From NCBI GenBank assembly GCA_029338835.1, contig JAQYBD010000044.1, forward strand, positions 1 to 64,000: 64,000 nucleotides of DNA, given 5' to 3'. Under the pieces are notes generated by a model. It saw only the letters and a list, made by a program, of their open reading frames with translations. It made no database searches and had not been told where the DNA came from. Below, piece after piece: positions 35,741-45,291 of this stretch. This DNA comes from Selenomonadaceae bacterium (GTDB lineage Bacteria > Bacillota > Negativicutes > Selenomonadales > Selenomonadaceae). Each line of letters starts with the position of its first letter. The stretch's first letter is position 1. The position numbers and the translations under genes were made by a program.

Positions 35741-36484
35741 TCACATAACCATGCCGCCGTCTACATGGACGACCTGGCCGGTGATATAGGATGCACAATC
35801 CGATACCAGGAAAAGGACCGCATTGGCTACATCTTCCGGACGTCCCATATGCCGAAGTGGGATTTCCTGCACCATGGCCTCCTTGACTTTATCAGGAAGC
35901 ACCGCTGTCATATCGGTATCGATGAAGCCCGGAGCCACCATGTTGACCGTAATGCCGCGCGCCGCAAGTTCCTTGGCGGCTGATTTCGAGAAGCCAAGCA
36001 CACCAGCTTTGGCAGCAGCGTAGTTCGTCTGGCCGGCATTGCCGATGAGACCTACTACCGAACTCATGTTGACGATGCGTCCCGCACGTTTCTTCATCAT
36101 GAGCTTGGCCACGGCTTTCGTGCAGTAGAACACACCTTTGAGATTCGTGTCAATGACTGCATCGAAGTCCGCATCCTTCATGCGCATCAGCAAACCGTCA
36201 CGCGTGATACCGGCATTGTTGACCAGGATGTCAATCGTGCCGAACGCCTCTACGACGCTTGCCACCATCCCATCGACAGCCTGCGGATCAGCCACGTTCG
36301 CTTTGACCAGCAGGGCCGTGCCGCCGGCACTCTCGATTTCCTGCTTGACCGCTTCCGCTGCCTGCTGATTGCCAGCATAATTGATGGCAACTTTGGCACC
36401 TTCCGAAGCCAGGCGGAGAGCGATGGCACGGCCGATGCCGCGCGATGCTCCCGTCACAAGAGCAACCTTTCCGTCTAAAAGCAT
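35741..36484 (-). CDS. fabG: 3-oxoacyl-ACP reductase
   Basis: NADPH-dependent reduction of beta-ketoacyl-ACP. A short-chain dehydrogenase of 247 residues with nucleotide-binding [26 protein letters not shown], catalytic Ser in [14 protein letters not shown], and Tyr/Lys in [10 protein letters not shown]. The ATG at 36482-36484 lies just after the fabD stop and behind AAGGAGG; a longer reading of 19 extra codons would run into fabD. Confidence 0.97.
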   Translation of the reverse strand: MLLDGKVALVTGASRGIGRAIALRLASEGAKVAINYAGNQQAAEAVKQEIESAGGTALLVKANVADPQAVDGMVASVVEAFGTIDILVNNAGITRDGLLMRMKDADFDAVIDTNLKGVFYCTKAVAKLMMKKRAGRIVNMSSVVGLIGNAGQTNYAAAKAGVLGFSKSAAKELAARGITVNMVAPGFIDTDMTAVLPDKVKEAMVQEIPLRHMGRPEDVANAVLFLVSDCASYITGQVVHVDGGMVM

Positions 36485-36485
36485 A

Positions 36486-37430
36486 TTAGCGAACCTCCTT
36501 GAAATAGTCAAGCGTTTTTTGTAAAGTTTCAAGATTTTCAACGTTCACGCTCTTGAGCGCACGGTCGATACGACGGTTGAAACCGCAGAGCGTCTTGCCC
36601 GGACCAGCTTCGACGAACGTATCTGCGCCGAATTCTTTCATCGTATTGACGCAAGCAATCCACTTGACCGGATGATCCGCCTGTGCAACGAGGTTTGCCT
36701 TGATTTCATCGGCTTTCGTCTCCAGCTTGCCCGTGAAATTCGAAACGACCGGGAATGCCGCATCGTGGATCTCAACCTTCTCAAGCTCAGCAGCCAGCTT
36801 CTCTGCAGCCGGTTTCATGAGCGTGGAATGGAACGGTGCCGAAACCGGCAGGATGACAGCCTTCTTGGCTCCTGCTGCCTTGAGCGTCTCAACGGCAGCT
36901 TCAACGCCCTTCGTCGTACCGGCGATGACCGTCTGCCCCGGGCAGTTGAAATTGACCGGCTGTACTGCGCCTGCAGCTGCCGTTGCCTTCTCACAAGCAT
37001 CCATGATGACATCGTCACCGAGACCAATGATGGCAGCCATGCCGCCCTCGCCGACAGGAACGGCTTCCTGCATGTACTGGCCGCGCTTATGCACGAGCAG
37101 GACAGCATCCTGGAAAGAAAGCACGCCTGCTGCCACGAGTGCAGAATACTCACCGAGGCTGTGACCGCCGGCAACAGCCGGCTGGATGCCGTGTTCCTTG
37201 AGGATCTCATTGACGATAACGCTGACCGTCAGAATGGCCGGCTGCGTATTGGCCGTAAGTTTCAGGTCTTCAGCCGGACCCTCAAAGCACATATCCTTGA
37301 TGGAATACCCGAGTGCCTCATCGGCTTCTTGGAACAGCTTCTTCGCTACATCATACTCAGCGAAGAAATCCTTGCCCATGCCTACCGTCTGAGCGCCCTG
37401 ACCAGGGAATACAAATGCGAGCTTATTCAC
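36486..37430 (-). CDS. fabD: malonyl-CoA:ACP transacylase
   Basis: Loads malonyl groups onto ACP. A 314-residue protein with [12 protein letters not shown] near the start, active Ser in [21 protein letters not shown], and catalytic His in [11 protein letters not shown]. The start codon is GTG at 37428-37430 behind AGGAGG. It lies 67 bases after fabK and almost touches fabG. Confidence 0.97.
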   Translation of the reverse strand: MNKLAFVFPGQGAQTVGMGKDFFAEYDVAKKLFQEADEALGYSIKDMCFEGPAEDLKLTANTQPAILTVSVIVNEILKEHGIQPAVAGGHSLGEYSALVAAGVLSFQDAVLLVHKRGQYMQEAVPVGEGGMAAIIGLGDDVIMDACEKATAAAGAVQPVNFNCPGQTVIAGTTKGVEAAVETLKAAGAKKAVILPVSAPFHSTLMKPAAEKLAAELEKVEIHDAAFPVVSNFTGKLETKADEIKANLVAQADHPVKWIACVNTMKEFGADTFVEAGPGKTLCGFNRRIDRALKSVNVENLETLQKTLDYFKEVR

Positions 37431-37497
37431 GTTGCACTACCTCCTATACCATTTTCTGCCGGAACCGAAGCAGTCCCGGAGTACAGAATCCATATCT

Positions 37498-38445
37498 TTA
37501 TTTGCAGTCATCCTGGATTGTCTGAATGACACCGGGAAGTCCTGCGACAATATCTTCAATGATCGTCTTGACCGGCTTGATATCCTTGAGCATGCCCGAG
37601 ATTTCGCCGATCATGACCGAGCCGTTCTCCACATCGCCTTCATGCGTCGCACGGTGCAAAGAGCCGACACCCAGCTTCTCGAGTTCTTCTGCCGGAGCGC
37701 CAGCTGCTTCAAGCTCCTCATACTTGCGCGTGAGCTTGTTGTGGAGTACGCGGGCTGGATGACCAAGCGTGCGGCCCGTAACCACGGTCGAACGGTCTTT
37801 GGCCTTGAGGACCATCTTCTTGTAATTGGGATGAGCGATGCACTCCTCACTCATGACAAAGCGGGACCCCATCTGCACAGCCTGCGCACCGAGCGCAAAA
37901 GCTGCTGCCATGCCGCGCGAATCCGCAATGCCGCCTGCACCGATGACCGGCACATCTACGGCATCAACGACCTGCGGCACGAGAGCCATCGTCGTGATCT
38001 CGCCGATATGACCGCCCGATTCCGTACCTTCGGCAATGACGGCATCCGCACCGCTGCGCACGAGACGCTTGGCAAGGGCGACCGAAGCAACGACTGGGAT
38101 GACCTTGGTGCCGATTTCCTTGAGTTCCGGCACATACTCGCCCGGATTGCCAGCACCCGTCGTCACGACCGGCACCTTTTCCTCCAGGACGACCTGCATG
38201 ACTTCCTTGACGTACGGGCTCATGAGCATGACGTTTACGCCAAAGGGTTTATCCGTCCAGCCTTTGCACTTCTTGATTTCAGCGCGCAAGACTTCCGGCG
38301 GCATATGACCGGCACCGATGATGCCGAGGCCGCCGGCATTCGAGACGGCAGAAGCCAGTTCTGCCGTGCCGATCCAGGCCATGCCACCTTGGAAAATCGG
38401 ATATTTTATATTGAGTAATTTACAGATTGCATTGTTTTCAAACAT
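37498..38445 (-). CDS. fabK: enoyl-ACP reductase II, FabK
   Basis: FMN-dependent enoyl-ACP reductase, the last step of each elongation cycle, in place of FabI. The 315-residue protein shows IKYPIFQGGMAWIGTAELASAVSNAGGLGIIGAG, GAGNPGEYVPEL, AEGTESGGHIGE with the conserved His, and PVIGAGGIADSRGMAAAFALGAQAVQMGSRF. It lacks the cysteine cluster of its paralog near acpP. It starts 4 bases after fabH, behind AGGAGG. It is likely the operon's main enoyl reductase. Confidence 0.95.
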   Translation of the reverse strand: MFENNAICKLLNIKYPIFQGGMAWIGTAELASAVSNAGGLGIIGAGHMPPEVLRAEIKKCKGWTDKPFGVNVMLMSPYVKEVMQVVLEEKVPVVTTGAGNPGEYVPELKEIGTKVIPVVASVALAKRLVRSGADAVIAEGTESGGHIGEITTMALVPQVVDAVDVPVIGAGGIADSRGMAAAFALGAQAVQMGSRFVMSEECIAHPNYKKMVLKAKDRSTVVTGRTLGHPARVLHNKLTRKYEELEAAGAPAEELEKLGVGSLHRATHEGDVENGSVMIGEISGMLKDIKPVKTIIEDIVAGLPGVIQTIQDDCK

Positions 38446-38449
38446 CAGA

Positions 38450-39454
38450 TTAGTCCTCCTTCGCCCACTTCATGATGCAGGATGCCCACGTCAGGCCGGC
38501 ACCGAAGCCAGCCAGGGCAATGAGATCGCCTTTCTTGAAACGGCGTGCATGCGCCGCTTCCGCCAGGGCAACCGGTATGGACGCCGCTGACATATTGCCG
38601 TATTTCTCGATATTGATGATGACTTTTTCCATCGGTAATCCAAGCCGTTTCGCGGCTGAATCGATGATGCGGATATTCGCTTGATGCGGGACGAGCCAAT
38701 CCAGCTCCGCTTTCGTATGATTGCTTTTCTTCAATGCTTCTTCTACGGTATGCCCCATGATCTTGACCGCAAACCGGAAAACTGCCTTGCCATCCATATG
38801 GATGTACTGCTGATGATTCTCGAGGGCCTCCTTTGTCACCGGCTGCAGGCTGCCGCTTGCCGGGATATCCAGCACATCGCCGCCTGAACCATCGCTGCCA
38901 AGGTCAAAGCCCAGGATCCCATACCCGTCTTCAACCGGGCCAAAGACAGCTGCCCCCGCACCATCGCCAAAGAGGATGCAGGTATTCCTATCCGTCCAGT
39001 CAACGACCTTGGAAAGCGTTTCCGCACCGATGACCAGCACATGGCGGTATACACCGTTCATGATGAACTGGCTGGCCACCGCAGCTCCATAAGCGAAGCC
39101 GGAGCAGGCAGCCGACAGATCAAAGGCAGCCGCCTTCCTTGCACCGAGACGATCCTGCAGGACACAGGCCGTAGAAGGGATGATGCGATCTGAGGTCAGA
39201 GTCGCCACAATGATGAGGTCAAGTTCTTCGGCTGCAACGCCGGCATCCGCAAGTGCCATGCGGGCAGCCCGTTCTGCCAGATCCGATACCGGCTGGCCTT
39301 CTGCTGCCACGTGACGCTCGCGGATGCCAGTGCGTTCTACAATCCAGGCATCATTCGTATCCACCATTTTCTCAAGATCGGAATTCGTTACAGTCTTTTC
39401 CGGGATACACCAGCCGGTGCCCAGAATGCCTGCACTAGTTCTTTTCTGCGTCAT
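38450..39454 (-). CDS. fabH: beta-ketoacyl-ACP synthase III
   Basis: Starts fatty acid synthesis by joining acetyl-CoA (or a branched primer) to malonyl-ACP. The 334-residue protein has the N-terminal GTGWCIPEKTVTN, active Cys in LSAACSGFAYG, and His/Asn in VPHQANIRIID and a C-terminal GFGAGLTWAS. Its start overlaps the last 20 bases of plsX, with GGAG about 10 bases before the ATG, so the two are translationally coupled. Confidence 0.97.
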   Translation of the reverse strand: MTQKRTSAGILGTGWCIPEKTVTNSDLEKMVDTNDAWIVERTGIRERHVAAEGQPVSDLAERAARMALADAGVAAEELDLIIVATLTSDRIIPSTACVLQDRLGARKAAAFDLSAACSGFAYGAAVASQFIMNGVYRHVLVIGAETLSKVVDWTDRNTCILFGDGAGAAVFGPVEDGYGILGFDLGSDGSGGDVLDIPASGSLQPVTKEALENHQQYIHMDGKAVFRFAVKIMGHTVEEALKKSNHTKAELDWLVPHQANIRIIDSAAKRLGLPMEKVIINIEKYGNMSAASIPVALAEAAHARRFKKGDLIALAGFGAGLTWASCIMKWAKED

Positions 39455-40463
39455 TCGTCAGTATCTCCTCCTTTGCCAGCGTATCACGGATGTGAGCGAG
39501 GACATCCCCCCGGACATAATCATTCGCTACACCGATGGCGCTGCATATGGACTTGGCATTGGAAGACCCGTGACTGATGATGCAGCAGCCATTGACCCCC
39601 AGGAGCGGGGCTCCGCCATACTCCGTGACATCAAGGCGTTTGCCAAGTTTTTTCATGGCCGGCATCAGCAGGAGAGCCCCCAGCTTCGCGAGGATCCCGC
39701 CTTCACGCACAGCCTCTTTAAGCAGTTTCAGGATGGTCTTTGCAAGTCCCTCTGCAAATTTTAGCACAACATTGCCTACAAATCCATCACAAATTACGAC
39801 ATCGAAATTTCCCTTCGGCACGTCGCGCCCCTCCGCATTGCCGCAGAAATTGATGGTGTGCATCTGCTTGAGTAGTGCATACGTGGCCTTGGCCTGCTCA
39901 TTCCCCTTCGTTTCCTCCTCGCCGATATTGAGGAGGCCAACGCGCGGATTCTTGACGCCAAAGACGTATTCTGCATAGAGGGAGCCCATGATGCCGCTCT
40001 GGACGAGATGCTCCGGTTTGCTGTCGACATTGGCACCGGAATCGAGCAGCAGCGTCACACCTTTCGGTGTCGGCATCGGCGTCGCGATGGTCGGACGCCC
40101 GATCCCCTTGATGCGGCGCAGGATGAGCTGGGCCGCTGTAACGGCTGCGCCAGTACTGCCGGCAGACAGCACGGCATCGCATTCGCCATCTTTCACGAGA
40201 CGAGTCGCTACGACAATAGAAGAATCCTTCTTCGTGCGGACGGCATCCGCCGGATGCTCGCCCATCTCGATGACCTGGGTCGTATGATGGATCGTGATGC
40301 CCAGCTTTTCCCAGCCAGGTTCTTTTGACAAGATCTCACGGATCTTCGGTTCATCCCCTACCAGCACAATCTCGCAGTGATATTTGCGTGCAGCACGCAC
40401 CGCTCCGAAAACGACCTCCAACGGTGCGTAATCGCCGCCCATGGCATCAACTGCAATCTTCAT
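39435..40463 (-). CDS. plsX: phosphate acyltransferase PlsX
   Basis: Converts acyl-ACP to acyl phosphate for PlsY, linking fatty acid and phospholipid synthesis. It begins MKIAVDAMGGDYAPLEVV, the family's usual start, and has SAGSTGAAV and ERGDVPKGN-type stretches (here GRDVPKGNFDVVICDGFVGNVVLKF). Its 342 residues are typical. The ATG at 40461-40463 follows AGGGGGAG; 31 codons of upstream reading frame belong to fapR. It is 13 bases after fapR. Confidence 0.96.
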   Translation of the reverse strand: MKIAVDAMGGDYAPLEVVFGAVRAARKYHCEIVLVGDEPKIREILSKEPGWEKLGITIHHTTQVIEMGEHPADAVRTKKDSSIVVATRLVKDGECDAVLSAGSTGAAVTAAQLILRRIKGIGRPTIATPMPTPKGVTLLLDSGANVDSKPEHLVQSGIMGSLYAEYVFGVKNPRVGLLNIGEEETKGNEQAKATYALLKQMHTINFCGNAEGRDVPKGNFDVVICDGFVGNVVLKFAEGLAKTILKLLKEAVREGGILAKLGALLLMPAMKKLGKRLDVTEYGGAPLLGVNGCCIISHGSSNAKSICSAIGVANDYVRGDVLAHIRDTLAKEEILTNDAEKN

Positions 40464-40476
40464 TGCTAACTCCCCC

Positions 40477-41037
40477 TCACTCCTCTCCCCACGAAACCAT
40501 GATGAATTTCGCACGGAAGACCTCTTGTGTATCATTGCGTGTCTTGACCCAGACAAAATATTTATTGCCGCGGACTCTGACGATTTCCGCTTTTGCGATC
40601 AATTTCTCACCGACATGGACAGGTACTTTATACTTGACATTGGCAACACCTGTGACAGCCATCGGCGCATCGATGATGGCCAGAGCCAGGGAATTTGCCT
40701 GCGAGAACATGTAATACCCCTTCGCGATCTTTGTCTTGGCAAAGACCATGTCATCGGTCACACGCAGAAGAGATATGCCAGAATGGCCCAGTTCCAGATC
40801 GATGAGTTCGCCGACCACCTCGCCGCTCTTGATGGATTTCACCTTGTTCTGAGCACTCTCCGCCATCTTGCGGATGCGTCCGCGAAGTTCGGGAATGCCG
40901 AGTTCCAGGCGGTCCAGGCGTATCGTCTGGACACTGACCGATAATTTACGTGCCAGTTCTTCATCCGTCAGGAAGGGCTTTTCCTTGACCTGACGCAGGA
41001 GCATTTCCTGGCGCTCCTTTTTCTTGACTCGTGCCAT
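40477..41037 (-). CDS. fapR: transcription factor FapR
   Basis: Malonyl-CoA-sensing repressor of fatty acid and phospholipid genes. At 186 residues, it has an N-terminal DeoR-like helix-turn-helix (LTDEELARKLSVSVQTIRLDRLELGIPELR) and a C-terminal hot-dog fold with SQANSLALAIIDAP and VKYKVPVHVGEKL. A matching operator lies in its own leader, so autoregulation is expected. The ATG at 41035-41037 follows AGGGGAGATG. It is the first gene of the fapR-plsX-fabHKDG-acpP-NMO-fabF-rnc operon. Confidence 0.95.
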   Translation of the reverse strand: MARVKKKERQEMLLRQVKEKPFLTDEELARKLSVSVQTIRLDRLELGIPELRGRIRKMAESAQNKVKSIKSGEVVGELIDLELGHSGISLLRVTDDMVFAKTKIAKGYYMFSQANSLALAIIDAPMAVTGVANVKYKVPVHVGEKLIAKAEIVRVRGNKYFVWVKTRNDTQEVFRAKFIMVSWGEE

Positions 41038-41058
41038 GCATTCATCTCCCCTCTGAAA

Positions 41059-41121
41059 ATTAGTACCTGCTATTACCACCTTATATCAGTTTATTATACG
41101 TTCAGTCTGGCAAAAAAGCAA
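41059..41121 (-). promoter_or_regulatory. fapR promoter and FapR operator
   Basis: Minus-strand promoter TTGCTT (41116-41121), 17-base spacer, TATAAT (41093-41098). Downstream in the leader is ATTAGTACCTGCTATTA (41059-41075, plus strand), which resembles the known FapR box with its TTAGTACC half. Placement just after the start site fits repression. Confidence 0.75.
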
Positions 41122-41152
41122 GCCTGCCTGTCCTCTTCTGTATCATCTTCCC

Positions 41153-41187
41153 CAAAAAAGAATAAGCAGGACATCTGTCCTGCTTAT
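41153..41187 (-). terminator. terminator between rpmF and fapR
   Basis: ATAAGCAGGAC/GTCCTGCTTAT hairpin followed by a T-run on the minus strand, 13 bases after rpmF. It separates the rpmF unit from the FapR-controlled unit. Confidence 0.9.
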
Positions 41188-41199
41188 GATCTTCAATCC

Positions 41200-41379
41200 T
41201 TATTCAGCTGCTTTGACAACCTCTTTGCCATCATAGTAGCCGCATTCCGGGCATACATGATGAGGCATCTTCGGCTCGTGGCACTGTGGGCATGCTACGT
41301 AGCCAGGAGCAGTAAGCTTCCAGTTCGCGCGGCGCTGGTCGCGACGAGCCTTGGATGTTTTACGCTTTGGTACTGCCAT
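41200..41379 (-). CDS. rpmF: 50S ribosomal protein L32
   Basis: A 59-residue zinc-ribbon ribosomal protein. It starts [20 protein letters not shown] and has CPQC and CPECGYY as the four metal ligands. The ATG at 41377-41379 lies behind AAGGAGGTG. Its position between yceD and fapR/plsX is conserved across bacteria. Confidence 0.97.
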   Translation of the reverse strand: MAVPKRKTSKARRDQRRANWKLTAPGYVACPQCHEPKMPHHVCPECGYYDGKEVVKAAE

Positions 41380-41414
41380 GTTCGGATACACCTCCTTAAC
41401 GGGATCTTCTCAGA

Positions 41415-41918
41415 TTATTTTTTCGCTAATAATTCCTGCAATGCGGCCATGCGCGGATCCGGTACATGCCGGTCGCAGCCACAATCCCCCTCATTGAGAT
41501 CTGCACCGCAGACGGGGCAGAGCCCTTTGCAATCAGGGCTGCAGAGCTTGCTGAGCGGCTGAGCCGCCAGGACGGTATCACGGATAAGTTCCGTGAGATC
41601 GATGAGATCCCCCTCAAAAAGATTGGTATCTCCATCGGCCATCTCATCACCTGCACGGCGAAACTCCTCAGAGAACTGATGTTCTTGGGATTCCCGGCAC
41701 GGTTTCAGGCAGCGGTCACAGACAAAAGACTTCTCGCAGCGTATCACGCCCTCTGCACGCCAGCAGGAACCGGTATGGATGACTTTCCCTTCAACGGTCA
41801 AAGGACCTTCCAAGGTATAATCATCAGCCACCGCACCAATATCAGACGGCAGGACCGTAAACGCAAACGGGATTTCCTGAGTGAAATCCGCATTCGATTC
41901 AGCAATATTCACTTTCAT
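41415..41918 (-). CDS. DUF177 (YceD) family protein
   Basis: A 167-residue cytoplasmic protein of the DUF177/YceD family, implicated in 23S rRNA metabolism in some bacteria. Four to six cysteines form ribbon-like pairs: FVCDRCLKPC in the middle and LCSPDCKGLCPVCGADLNEGDCGC near the C-terminus. FEGDLIDLTELIRDTVLAAQP is a family hallmark. The ATG at 41916-41918 lies 9 bases after GAGG. It directly precedes rpmF with 35 bases between. Confidence 0.92.
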   Translation of the reverse strand: MKVNIAESNADFTQEIPFAFTVLPSDIGAVADDYTLEGPLTVEGKVIHTGSCWRAEGVIRCEKSFVCDRCLKPCRESQEHQFSEEFRRAGDEMADGDTNLFEGDLIDLTELIRDTVLAAQPLSKLCSPDCKGLCPVCGADLNEGDCGCDRHVPDPRMAALQELLAKK

Positions 41919-41936
41919 CAGCATCAACCTCAATTC

Positions 41937-41966
41937 ATTATAGCGATGTGCCTATTCCTTTGTCAA
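41937..41966 (-). promoter_or_regulatory. promoter of the yceD-rpmF unit
   Basis: Minus-strand TTGACA (41961-41966), 18-base spacer, TATAAT (41937-41942). Both hexamers match consensus. Confidence 0.85.
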
Positions 41967-41990
41967 GTGTCAAGGAAATGTACTTGTCCA

Positions 41991-42803
41991 TCAAAGAACA
42001 CGCTGGATATGGATAGCCAGCAATGTGACTTCAGCAGATGCGACCGGCAACTGCAGGCGTGCCGCCAGCGCATCACAGCTATCCTGTGCCAGGGCGTACG
42101 CTTCCGGATACATCTTCTGCACATATTCATCCATCTGTATAGGGACTTCTTCATGGGCCCGGATGCGCAAGATCATGTAGCAGACGTGGCTGATGAGCCG
42201 CGTGTACTTGAGTTCTGTGCGCTGGAAGGTGACGCCGAGAGCCCGCTCAATCCCAGTGATACAATCCGATGCCAGCCGGATGTTCGTCAGGCTGTCACCG
42301 GCATTCTGCTCGCTGATCCCCGCATGGATATGCAAAGAAAGATAGCCGGCTTCTTCCGAGGGCAGCTCCTCACCGCGTTCTTCACGGATGGCAGCCAGCC
42401 CCCGCTCTGCAATGCGGTATTCGTCAGGAAACATCGCCATGATGTCATGCTGCAGCGGATTGGGCAGACGTATGCCGCGACGCTTGCGCTCGAGTGCCAT
42501 GGCAATATGATCGGCCATCGGCAGCAGGATATCATCTGCGATAGCAGGGAAAACCATCCTTGCTTCTTCCAGGATACGCGCCGCCAGCTCAACAGCCTGT
42601 GGATTGATGCTGTTGATGGCTTGCAGGGCACTGCGCTTCCCGTCGGGTACAAGAGTGTAGACCTTGGCACCAGGGAGTCTTTCGATGCGCTCCCCGTTCT
42701 TCCTGCCAAAGCCGATGCCCTTGCCGAGCAGGATGACTTCGCGGCCTTCGCCGGTCAACGCCAGCAGGCCGTTATTATTCAATGGCTTGACGACCCGAAA
42801 CAT
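41991..42803 (-). CDS. glcT: PRD-type transcription antiterminator (GlcT/LicT family)
   Basis: RNA-binding antiterminator of 270 residues. The N-terminal CAT domain (about 1-55) has KPLNNNGLLALTGEGREVILLGKGIGFG. PRD1 follows (about 70-165; ADHIAMALER, GYLSLHIHAG) and PRD2 (about 175-270; LISHVCYMILRI, LLAIHIQRVL). The conserved histidines are phosphorylated by the PTS in this family. It lies just downstream of ptsG, whose leader has a matching RNA target and terminator, so it most likely lets ptsG transcription proceed when glucose is available. It also has its own -10 TATAAT (42830-42835). The name glcT is by context. Confidence 0.9.
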   Translation of the reverse strand: MFRVVKPLNNNGLLALTGEGREVILLGKGIGFGRKNGERIERLPGAKVYTLVPDGKRSALQAINSINPQAVELAARILEEARMVFPAIADDILLPMADHIAMALERKRRGIRLPNPLQHDIMAMFPDEYRIAERGLAAIREERGEELPSEEAGYLSLHIHAGISEQNAGDSLTNIRLASDCITGIERALGVTFQRTELKYTRLISHVCYMILRIRAHEEVPIQMDEYVQKMYPEAYALAQDSCDALAARLQLPVASAEVTLLAIHIQRVL

Positions 42804-42951
42804 AAAAAACCTCCTTATATGATGCTACTATTATAACCTATCTGGGAGGTCATGCGCCATACAAGGAAGTTTTTTATTCGTTAAAGAAGATGATTTTTAC
42901 CGGAACAAATGGTTATGACCAACTCCCGTGCAAATCTTTCAGGATATGTGG

Positions 42952-45117
42952 TCAGAACTTGGCCACTTCGGCCAAAGCTTTGACGTCGCCCGTCTTTTCC
43001 ATCGTGACGGACTGGCCTTCCTGCAGGCCCGTATAGATGACGAGGCAGGCATCCGACTTCGCATGTTCTTTGATATAGGCATCATCGAAATGCATGAGCT
43101 TGTCACCCTTCTTGACGTTCTGCCCCGCTTCGACGAAGACCTCAAAGCCCTTGCCGCCGAGAGCGACCGTATCAACGCCGATGTGCAGCAGGTACTCCGT
43201 GCCGTCAGCAGCCTTCATGCCGATGGCATGCTTCGTATCGAAGACGAAGACAACCTCACCGTCTTCCGGTGCATAGACCGTTTCTTCTGACGGATAGACG
43301 AAGAAACCATCGCCCATCATCTTGCTGGCGAATGCTTCATCCGGTGCTTCCGTGATGGGATGGACGGAACCTGCGACCGGCGCGTAGAGTGCATGGCTTG
43401 CCGATTCCGTTGCCGCAGCTTCAGCAGGTGCAGCGGGAACCGTCTCCTCTTTTTCCGGCTCTGCTGCCGGAGCGTCGAGTTCCGGCTCAATGTCCGGCGC
43501 CGTCTCGAGATACGTCTCAAGGTTGGCCTTGATGACGGCAACCTGCGGACCGTAAATGACCTGGACACCCGTGCCCTTGACGATGACGCCAACGGCGCCC
43601 GTAGCCTTGAGGAGCTTCTCGTTGACGAGTGAGGAGTCCGCCACGGAGCAGCGCAGGCGCGTCGCGCAGCAGTCGACCGATGTAATGTTCTTCTTGCTGC
43701 CAAGACCACGCGCGATCATCGAGCTCTTGGCATCTTCCACAGACTGTCCGGAAACGGCATTTCCCGTGCCTTTCTTGGCCTGGTAATCCGCTTTCGTGTA
43801 GAGTTTCGTCTCCTCGTCGTCATCCTCACGGCCCGGCGTCTTGAAGTCGAATTTCTTGATCATCCAAGTGAAGATGAAGTAGTAGAGGAAGAAGTAGATG
43901 ATGCCAACGGGGATGATGTACATCCAGCTCGTCTTGGCCTCGCCCTGCAGGATACCGAAGATGAAGAGGTCGAGCAGACCGCCCGAGAACGTCAGGCCAA
44001 CGGCGATATTGAGCATGTGCGCGATCATGTAGGCCGCACCGGCGAGAACGACCTGGACACCGAAGAGAGCCGGTGCTACAAAGAGGAAGGAGAACTCGAT
44101 TGGCTCCGTGATACCCGTGAGCATCGAAGTCAAAGCGGCAGAGAGCAGCAGGCCTTTGGCTGCCGTCTTCTTCGACGGCTTCGCGCAGCGGTACATGGCA
44201 AGCGCTGCGCCTGGCAGGCCGAAGATCATGAAGATGAATTCACCTGAGAAATAACGCGTTGCATCTGCACTGAAATGCGTGACATCCGGCGAAGCGAGCT
44301 GGGCAAAGAAGATGTTCTGGCCGCCCTGAACGAGCTGTCCATCGATCATCATCGAGCCGCCGACGCCCGTCTGCCAGAACGGCAGATAGAATACGTGATG
44401 CAGTCCGAACGGGATGAGCGCACGCTTGATGATACCGAAAATCAGCGTGCCGATGTAGCCCGTACCCGTGACGAGGCTGCCGAGTGCGAAAATGCCATCT
44501 TGCGCAACAGGCCAGATGAAGTAAAGCGCAATGCCGACAAAGAGGTAGACGACCGTCGAGATGATGGGGATGAAGCGCGAACCGCCGAAGAACGAAAGTG
44601 CATTGGGCAGTACGATCTTATGGAACTTATTGTGGAGATACGCAACACCGATACCGACGATGATGCCGCCAAACACGCCCATCTGATATGACATGATGCC
44701 GCAGGAACTGGCAATCGTCCCCTCGAGTACGCCCGGTGCGATCGAGCCGTCCGGCAAGATCTGCCCGTTGAGCTTGAGCATGGCATTGCAGGCACTGTGC
44801 ATGACGAAGAAAGAGATCATGGCAGCGAGAGCTGCTACCTCGCGTTCCGCCTTGGCCATGCCGATGGCAACACCGACAGCGAAGATGATCGGCAGATTGC
44901 CAAAGATGGTGCTGCCTGCACTGGCCATGATGGTCAGCAGGCTGCCGAGGATGGTGCCGTCACCGAAAATCGCCTCAAGACCATACGTCTTGATGGTCGT
45001 CGGGTTCGTGAACGAAGCACCGATGCCGAGCAGGATACCTGCAATCGGCAGTACTGCAACCGGCAGCATGAAACTGCGGCCGACGCGTTGCAATACACTG
45101 AAGATTTCATCTTTCAT
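42952..45117 (-). CDS. ptsG: PTS glucose-type transporter, EIICBA fusion
   Basis: Glucose uptake with phosphorylation at the membrane, 721 residues. EIIC (about 1-400) has about ten helices and the conserved GITEPIEFSFLFVAPALF. A linker with acidic DDDEE precedes EIIB (about 465-545), with phosphocysteine in SVDCCATRLRC. A Pro/Ala/Glu-rich linker then leads to EIIA (about 590-721), with FVYPSEETVYAP and the active His in LLHIGVDTVALGGKGFE. The order C-B-A is that of Gram-positive PtsG; N-acetylglucosamine as substrate cannot be excluded. The leader carries a RAT/terminator switch and glcT follows. Confidence 0.93.
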   Translation of the reverse strand: MKDEIFSVLQRVGRSFMLPVAVLPIAGILLGIGASFTNPTTIKTYGLEAIFGDGTILGSLLTIMASAGSTIFGNLPIIFAVGVAIGMAKAEREVAALAAMISFFVMHSACNAMLKLNGQILPDGSIAPGVLEGTIASSCGIMSYQMGVFGGIIVGIGVAYLHNKFHKIVLPNALSFFGGSRFIPIISTVVYLFVGIALYFIWPVAQDGIFALGSLVTGTGYIGTLIFGIIKRALIPFGLHHVFYLPFWQTGVGGSMMIDGQLVQGGQNIFFAQLASPDVTHFSADATRYFSGEFIFMIFGLPGAALAMYRCAKPSKKTAAKGLLLSAALTSMLTGITEPIEFSFLFVAPALFGVQVVLAGAAYMIAHMLNIAVGLTFSGGLLDLFIFGILQGEAKTSWMYIIPVGIIYFFLYYFIFTWMIKKFDFKTPGREDDDEETKLYTKADYQAKKGTGNAVSGQSVEDAKSSMIARGLGSKKNITSVDCCATRLRCSVADSSLVNEKLLKATGAVGVIVKGTGVQVIYGPQVAVIKANLETYLETAPDIEPELDAPAAEPEKEETVPAAPAEAAATESASHALYAPVAGSVHPITEAPDEAFASKMMGDGFFVYPSEETVYAPEDGEVVFVFDTKHAIGMKAADGTEYLLHIGVDTVALGGKGFEVFVEAGQNVKKGDKLMHFDDAYIKEHAKSDACLVIYTGLQEGQSVTMEKTGDVKALAEVAKF

Positions 45118-45154
45118 AAAGACCGTCCTTTCCTTTGCTCATCACGGGACACGC

Positions 45155-45253
45155 AAAAAGGCATCAGCAAAAAGCATGCGAGATATCCGCTCCTCCCAGA
45201 GAGAAGAGCAGACCTCCATTGCTTTTCGCTGATGCCTGCATGACCAGTAACAC
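45155..45253 (-). promoter_or_regulatory. ptsG leader: RAT antiterminator overlapping a terminator
   Basis: Minus-strand leader between promoter and ptsG. GTGTTACTGG...GCAGGCATCAGCGAAAAG (within 45216-45253) resembles the ribonucleic antiterminator target of the GlcT/LicT family. Its 3' part, AGGCATCAGC plus AAAAGCA, also forms the 5' arm of a long terminator. The other arm is TGCTTTTTGCTGATGCC followed by T-rich sequence (45155-45180). Binding by the antiterminator would block termination. Confidence 0.8.
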
Positions 45254-45291
45254 GCGATTCGTTACAACATTATTCTGTCTGAACAAGATGT

